Positions 61,347-64,000 of a DNA stretch of 64,000 nucleotides are shown here, piece after piece (position 1 is the first letter of the stretch; the number at the start of each line of letters is the position of its first letter). The position numbers and the translations under genes are program-made. This stretch comes from Streptomyces sp. NBC_00285. GTDB taxonomy: Bacteria > Actinomycetota > Actinomycetes > Streptomycetales > Streptomycetaceae. Below the pieces are notes generated by a model. That model had not been told where the DNA came from, did no database searches, and saw nothing but the letters and a program-made list of their open reading frames with translations. Location of the stretch: NCBI RefSeq assembly GCF_036174265.1, contig NZ_CP108055.1, forward strand, positions 7,688,001 to 7,752,000, given 5' to 3'.

Positions 61347-62342
61347 TCAGGACGGCGGAAGGCTGCGGCGGCCGTCCACCAGCGCCTCCCCCAAGGGGGT
61401 CGCGCTGTGGTGGACGGCCGGTCCGCGGCGCCGGGTGACGATCAGGCCGGAGTCCCGCAGGGCGGCGGTGTGATGCGACACCGTCGCGGGGGAGACGACC
61501 AGCCGCTCCGCGAGCTGCCCGGTCGATCCGCCGCCGGAGGCGAGGACGGTGAGCAGGTCGGCCCGGGTCCGGCCCAGCAGGGTGCGCAGCGACTCCCGCT
61601 GCCCGTGCACGGACTCGGCGTCCGTCCGCGACCAGCCCAGGTCGTGCGCGATCGGATGGACGATCACCGGAGGCAGCCCGGGATCGCGCAGGGTGATCGG
61701 GGCCTGCCAGCAGAAGAACGACGGCAGCAGGAGCACCCCCCGCCCGTCGAGGTGGATGTCCCGGTCGTAGGAGCTGGCCATGGTGAGCAGGCCGGACCGC
61801 CAGCGCAGATCCGGGTGCAGGGTGGCCAGCATGCCCTCGACGCCGCCGTCCGCCACGGCCCGCGTCCGCAGCGCGCGGTCCGTGTCGAACGCCGTGCGGA
61901 TCCGGGCCCAGTGCGGCCGCAGGGCGACGGCGAAGTAGCCGCGCAGGGCCCCGCCGAGGCGCCGCAGCGTGCCGGAGTCGCCCTCGGCCAGCGACCGGGT
62001 CCAGGTCCCGGGACAGCGGGCGGCGGCGAGCCTGCCGACATCGCGGCGCAGCCGTCGGCGCGGGGTGGACAGGACGGTGTCGATCGCCGCGTCCAGCCCG
62101 TCCTCGTCGAGGGCGGGGGTGAGGAAGTCGGCCGAGTAGCCGCGGGGCGGGGCGAGGTCGAAGAGCATACGGACCGGAGCGGAGAGCCGTGACCGGACCT
62201 GCCTCTTCCAGGGGCCGAAGACGACCGAGCCGTCCTGGCCCCCGACCAGATGCAGGCTGAGGAGCAGTTCCCACAGCGGATCGGGCCTGCGCGCCACCCG
62301 TACCCGGGCGATGTCCGTGTCCGTGAAATGGAACGTCAGCAT
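61347..62342 (-). CDS. ArsR-like transcriptional regulator with DUF5937 N-terminal domain
   Basis: 331 residues from ATG 62342, behind GGGGGAA. The N terminus (MLTFHFTDTDIARVRVARRP DPLWE region) and the middle domain match the DUF5937 regulators common in actinomycetes. The C-terminal winged helix-turn-helix reads RADLLTVLASGGGSTGQLAE then LVVSPATVSHHTAALRDSGL and the wing VTRRRGPAVHH. No metal-binding cysteine motif is visible, so it is not a classic arsenic sensor. The regulated gene is unknown; it converges on proS. Confidence 0.8.
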   Translation of the reverse strand: MLTFHFTDTDIARVRVARRPDPLWELLLSLHLVGGQDGSVVFGPWKRQVRSRLSAPVRMLFDLAPPRGYSADFLTPALDEDGLDAAIDTVLSTPRRRLRRDVGRLAAARCPGTWTRSLAEGDSGTLRRLGGALRGYFAVALRPHWARIRTAFDTDRALRTRAVADGGVEGMLATLHPDLRWRSGLLTMASSYDRDIHLDGRGVLLLPSFFCWQAPITLRDPGLPPVIVHPIAHDLGWSRTDAESVHGQRESLRTLLGRTRADLLTVLASGGGSTGQLAERLVVSPATVSHHTAALRDSGLIVTRRRGPAVHHSATPLGEALVDGRRSLPPS

Positions 62343-62476
62343 GGTTCCCCCGATGCGCGGCAGGCTGCGGTCAACAGCCGGACGTGGTCCCGCAGGGGAT
62401 AAGAGCACCGTGCCGGGACGGGGGTTGCACGAGTGGCCGATACCGGGTGGAGAATGGCCGATTCAACGGCACGTCC

Positions 62477-63367
62477 TCAGAGCCACCCGGCGAACTCCAG
62501 CAGCAGCTCGGCATCCTTGGGCCGCCCCACCCGGAGCGCCCGGACCCCGGACTCCACGGCCCGGAACAACGTCCACCCCCGCAGCCGTTCCTGATCCACC
62601 TCCAGCGACTCCGCGAGCCGTTTGATCCGCCGCCGCGTGGTCGCCGCCCCGGACGGCGAGGCGATCAGGTCCTCGACGCGGTCCCGCACCAGCCGGGCCA
62701 GATCGAACGCGCACTCACCGACCACGGGATCGGGCCCCACGGCCAGCCAGGGCGACCGAACACCCGCCAGCACCTTGCTCTGCCGGAACGTCCCGTGCAG
62801 CAACCGCTCCTCAGGCGGCGCGGCCAGCAGCGACTCCCGCGCGTCGAGAGCCGCGCTCACCAGCTCCGCCGCCTCCGCGGAGGCGCCCCGCATGACCGAC
62901 GCCTGCCGTCCGGTCCGCTCCGCCACCGTCTCGAACGCATGGCCACCGGGCGGCTCCACCCACAGCCGCCGCAGGGCCCCCGCCGCCTCCAGCAGCGCCT
63001 TGGCCTCAGGCAGCGACCGCACGGAGACATCGGGATGCAGCCGCTCCAGAAGGAGCACACCCTCACCCGCGGGCTCGTCGACGAGCTGTACGGTCCCCCG
63101 GCCGCCCCAGTGCGCGAGAGCCGCCCGCTCGCTCTCCGGCCGGGCCCGGGGCGGCGCCAGCTTGAGCACGGCCGGTGTCCCGTCCGCCCGCCGCACGAGC
63201 ACGACGAGGCTGCTGCGCCCCCCGGGCACCTGCACCCGCTCCACGGTCAACTCCCGCAGCGCGACGGCCTGTACGGCGTTCTCGGGCAGCTTCTCCACCC
63301 AGCCGTCACCGTCCGGAGCGCTCTCACCGAGCGCCCGCACCAGCCGCTGCGGTGGTTCGAAAGCCAT
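62477..63367 (-). CDS. Aminoglycoside/hydroxyurea phosphotransferase-like protein with degenerate active site
   Basis: 296 residues from ATG 63367. The kinase-like fold shows AVLKLAPP (ATP-lysine region), LLLERL, then RLLHGTFRQSKVL where active APH(6)-type kinases have HGDLH-N. The following GPDPVVGECAFDLARLV matches the metal loop DPxPxxGDPxxDL with the first aspartate shifted. The missing HGD aspartate suggests weak or altered catalysis. It may not confer resistance; such core copies are common in Streptomyces. A DUF4439 gene lies 27 bp upstream on the same strand. Confidence 0.7.
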   Translation of the reverse strand: MAFEPPQRLVRALGESAPDGDGWVEKLPENAVQAVALRELTVERVQVPGGRSSLVVLVRRADGTPAVLKLAPPRARPESERAALAHWGGRGTVQLVDEPAGEGVLLLERLHPDVSVRSLPEAKALLEAAGALRRLWVEPPGGHAFETVAERTGRQASVMRGASAEAAELVSAALDARESLLAAPPEERLLHGTFRQSKVLAGVRSPWLAVGPDPVVGECAFDLARLVRDRVEDLIASPSGAATTRRRIKRLAESLEVDQERLRGWTLFRAVESGVRALRVGRPKDAELLLEFAGWL

Positions 63368-63394
63368 GCGCGAGTCGTTCCCTTCCGTACTGCG

Positions 63395-63853
63395 TTACGC
63401 GGTGGGGGCGGCCGAGGGTGACGCCGTGATCGCCCGCTCGGCGAGTCCAGGGAAGGCTACGCTCTCGCCCCGCCAGCGCACCGCCCGCACCGCGGCCTCC
63501 CGCAGCGCCTCCGCGGCCGTGCCCCGCCGCCCGCCCTCTGCTGCCCGCACCAGGTCGGAGTACACCCCGGCCACCCGGTCCTCCAGCTCGGCGGCCAGCC
63601 GCACCGCCGCGGCCGAGTCCGGCACCGGGAAGGGCAGCGCGTACGCCGGCGCCGCGGCCACCGGCGTCCCGCCCAGGCCCCGTACGTCACGCACCAGGGT
63701 GTCCCGGCGGGCCCGGTGCGCGTCATAGGCGGCCTTGGCCTCCGTACGCCGGCCCGCGGCGATCCGGCCGCCGACGACGCCGTAGCCGTAGACGGCCGCG
63801 TGCTCCGCGGCCAGCGCCTTCTGGAGGGCCTGCAGTACCTGCTTCTCACTCAT
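63395..63853 (-). CDS. DUF4439 ferritin-like domain protein
   Basis: 152 residues from ATG 63853, behind GGAGG. It is all helical, with KALAAEHAAVYGYGVVGGRI at the start, RRDTLVRDVRGLGGTPVAAAPAY in the middle, and a closing AALREAAVRAVRWRG helix region. Glu and His are spaced as in ferritin-like four-helix bundles. The function is unknown. Its ATG overlaps the TGA of the upstream partial gene (ATGA), so they are coupled. Confidence 0.8.
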   Translation of the reverse strand: MSEKQVLQALQKALAAEHAAVYGYGVVGGRIAAGRRTEAKAAYDAHRARRDTLVRDVRGLGGTPVAAAPAYALPFPVPDSAAAVRLAAELEDRVAGVYSDLVRAAEGGRRGTAAEALREAAVRAVRWRGESVAFPGLAERAITASPSAAPTA

Positions 63854-64000
63854 CGGGCCCCCTCCGTCAGCAGATAGGCGTGTGCCGCACCGGCCGCCGC
63901 CACCGAGGCCAGCAGCCGGGCCAGCTCGCCCGGCACGTCGAGCAGCGCCGTGGCCCGCCGGTCTGCGAGCGCCCGTTCGGCGACGGCGAGCCCGGAGAGG
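63850..64000 (-). CDS. C-terminal end of an unidentified protein, cut by the window
   Basis: Only the last 49 residues are inside the window. They read LAVAERALADRRATALL, then VPGELARLLASVAAAGAAHA, ending LLTEGAR before TGA at 63850-63852. They are helical and alanine-rich, coupled to the DUF4439 gene by the ATGA overlap. No family can be named from this fragment. Confidence 0.6.
   Translation of the reverse strand, partial: LSGLAVAERALADRRATALLDVPGELARLLASVAAAGAAHAYLLTEGAR

Noticed and set aside
62477..63367. Functional aminoglycoside resistance gene
   Set aside because: The catalytic HGD aspartate is missing and the gene sits among core genes, so resistance is not supported.
1..64000. CRISPR arrays, rRNA, tRNA, insertion sequences or prophage genes
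   Set aside because: No regularly spaced repeats with unique spacers, cloverleaf-like segments, transposase motifs or phage structural proteins were seen by eye; a covariance-model search would settle the RNA genes.
1..64000. Secondary-metabolite gene cluster
   Set aside because: No ketosynthase, adenylation, terpene cyclase or lanthipeptide genes are present; the secreted chorismate mutase and the dehydrogenases do not form such a cluster.

Overview
The window is chromosomal DNA of a Streptomyces-type actinomycete. GC content is very high, start codons are often GTG, Tat lipoprotein signals are common, and the order dxr, site-2 protease, ispG, GNAT genes, proS is one I recall from Streptomyces core chromosomes. 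No tRNA or rRNA gene, prophage, CRISPR array, transposase or PKS/NRPS cluster is visible.

Left part (1-31 kb): after an ABC exporter pair (53-2136) comes a polyamine/GABA region. It holds an Lrp/AsnC regulator with a class III aminotransferase (2327-4229), a divergent aminobutyraldehyde dehydrogenase (4400-5839) and an orphan polyamine-binding Tat lipoprotein (6014-7204). It continues with a second dehydrogenase, a second binding lipoprotein, PotA-, PotB- and PotC-like subunits and a PuuB-like oxidoreductase (16371-23583), and then a GabT-like aminotransferase (25253-26587). Together they could import putrescine-type amines and convert them through aldehydes and GABA toward succinate semialdehyde. 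A PucR-type regulator and a third aldehyde dehydrogenase follow (29135-32451). Scattered among these are a membrane-linked ECF sigma factor fused to an anti-sigma-like zinc motif, an HxlR regulator, a GDPD phosphodiesterase, an adenosine-deaminase-family enzyme that is probably aminodeoxyfutalosine deaminase, a NADAR protein, a PAP2 phosphatase and a TraG/TraD-like membrane ATPase.

Middle part (32.6-50.8 kb): a coherent carbohydrate locus that reads as a complete xyloglucan utilisation system. Secreted GH74 and GH12 enzymes cut the polymer. A Tat lipoprotein and two permeases import oligosaccharides; no ATPase gene is present, as is usual for Streptomyces sugar importers served by a shared ATPase. 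GH95, GH42, GH31 and GH3 enzymes without export signals would trim the oligosaccharides inside the cell. A LacI-family regulator sits at the end, and near-identical TCGAAGCGCTTCGA palindromes lie in front of the GH3/transporter genes and of the regulator. A secreted chorismate mutase is an unexpected passenger. Just before this locus, a lone promoter-like element with a Zur-box-like palindrome runs into a perfect 17-bp terminator stem and looks like a small RNA gene.

Right part (51-64 kb): housekeeping DNA with a long acyl-CoA dehydrogenase, dxr, site-2 protease, ispG, a GNAT-family remnant broken by a stop codon, two intact GNAT genes, proS, an ArsR-like regulator, an APH-like protein with degenerate motifs, a ferritin-like DUF4439 protein and a gene cut by the window end. 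Intergenic spaces carry several copies of a GC-rich element (core GCGCGGGGAACTGCGC), and the 14.3-14.8 kb gap is a dense repeat cluster.
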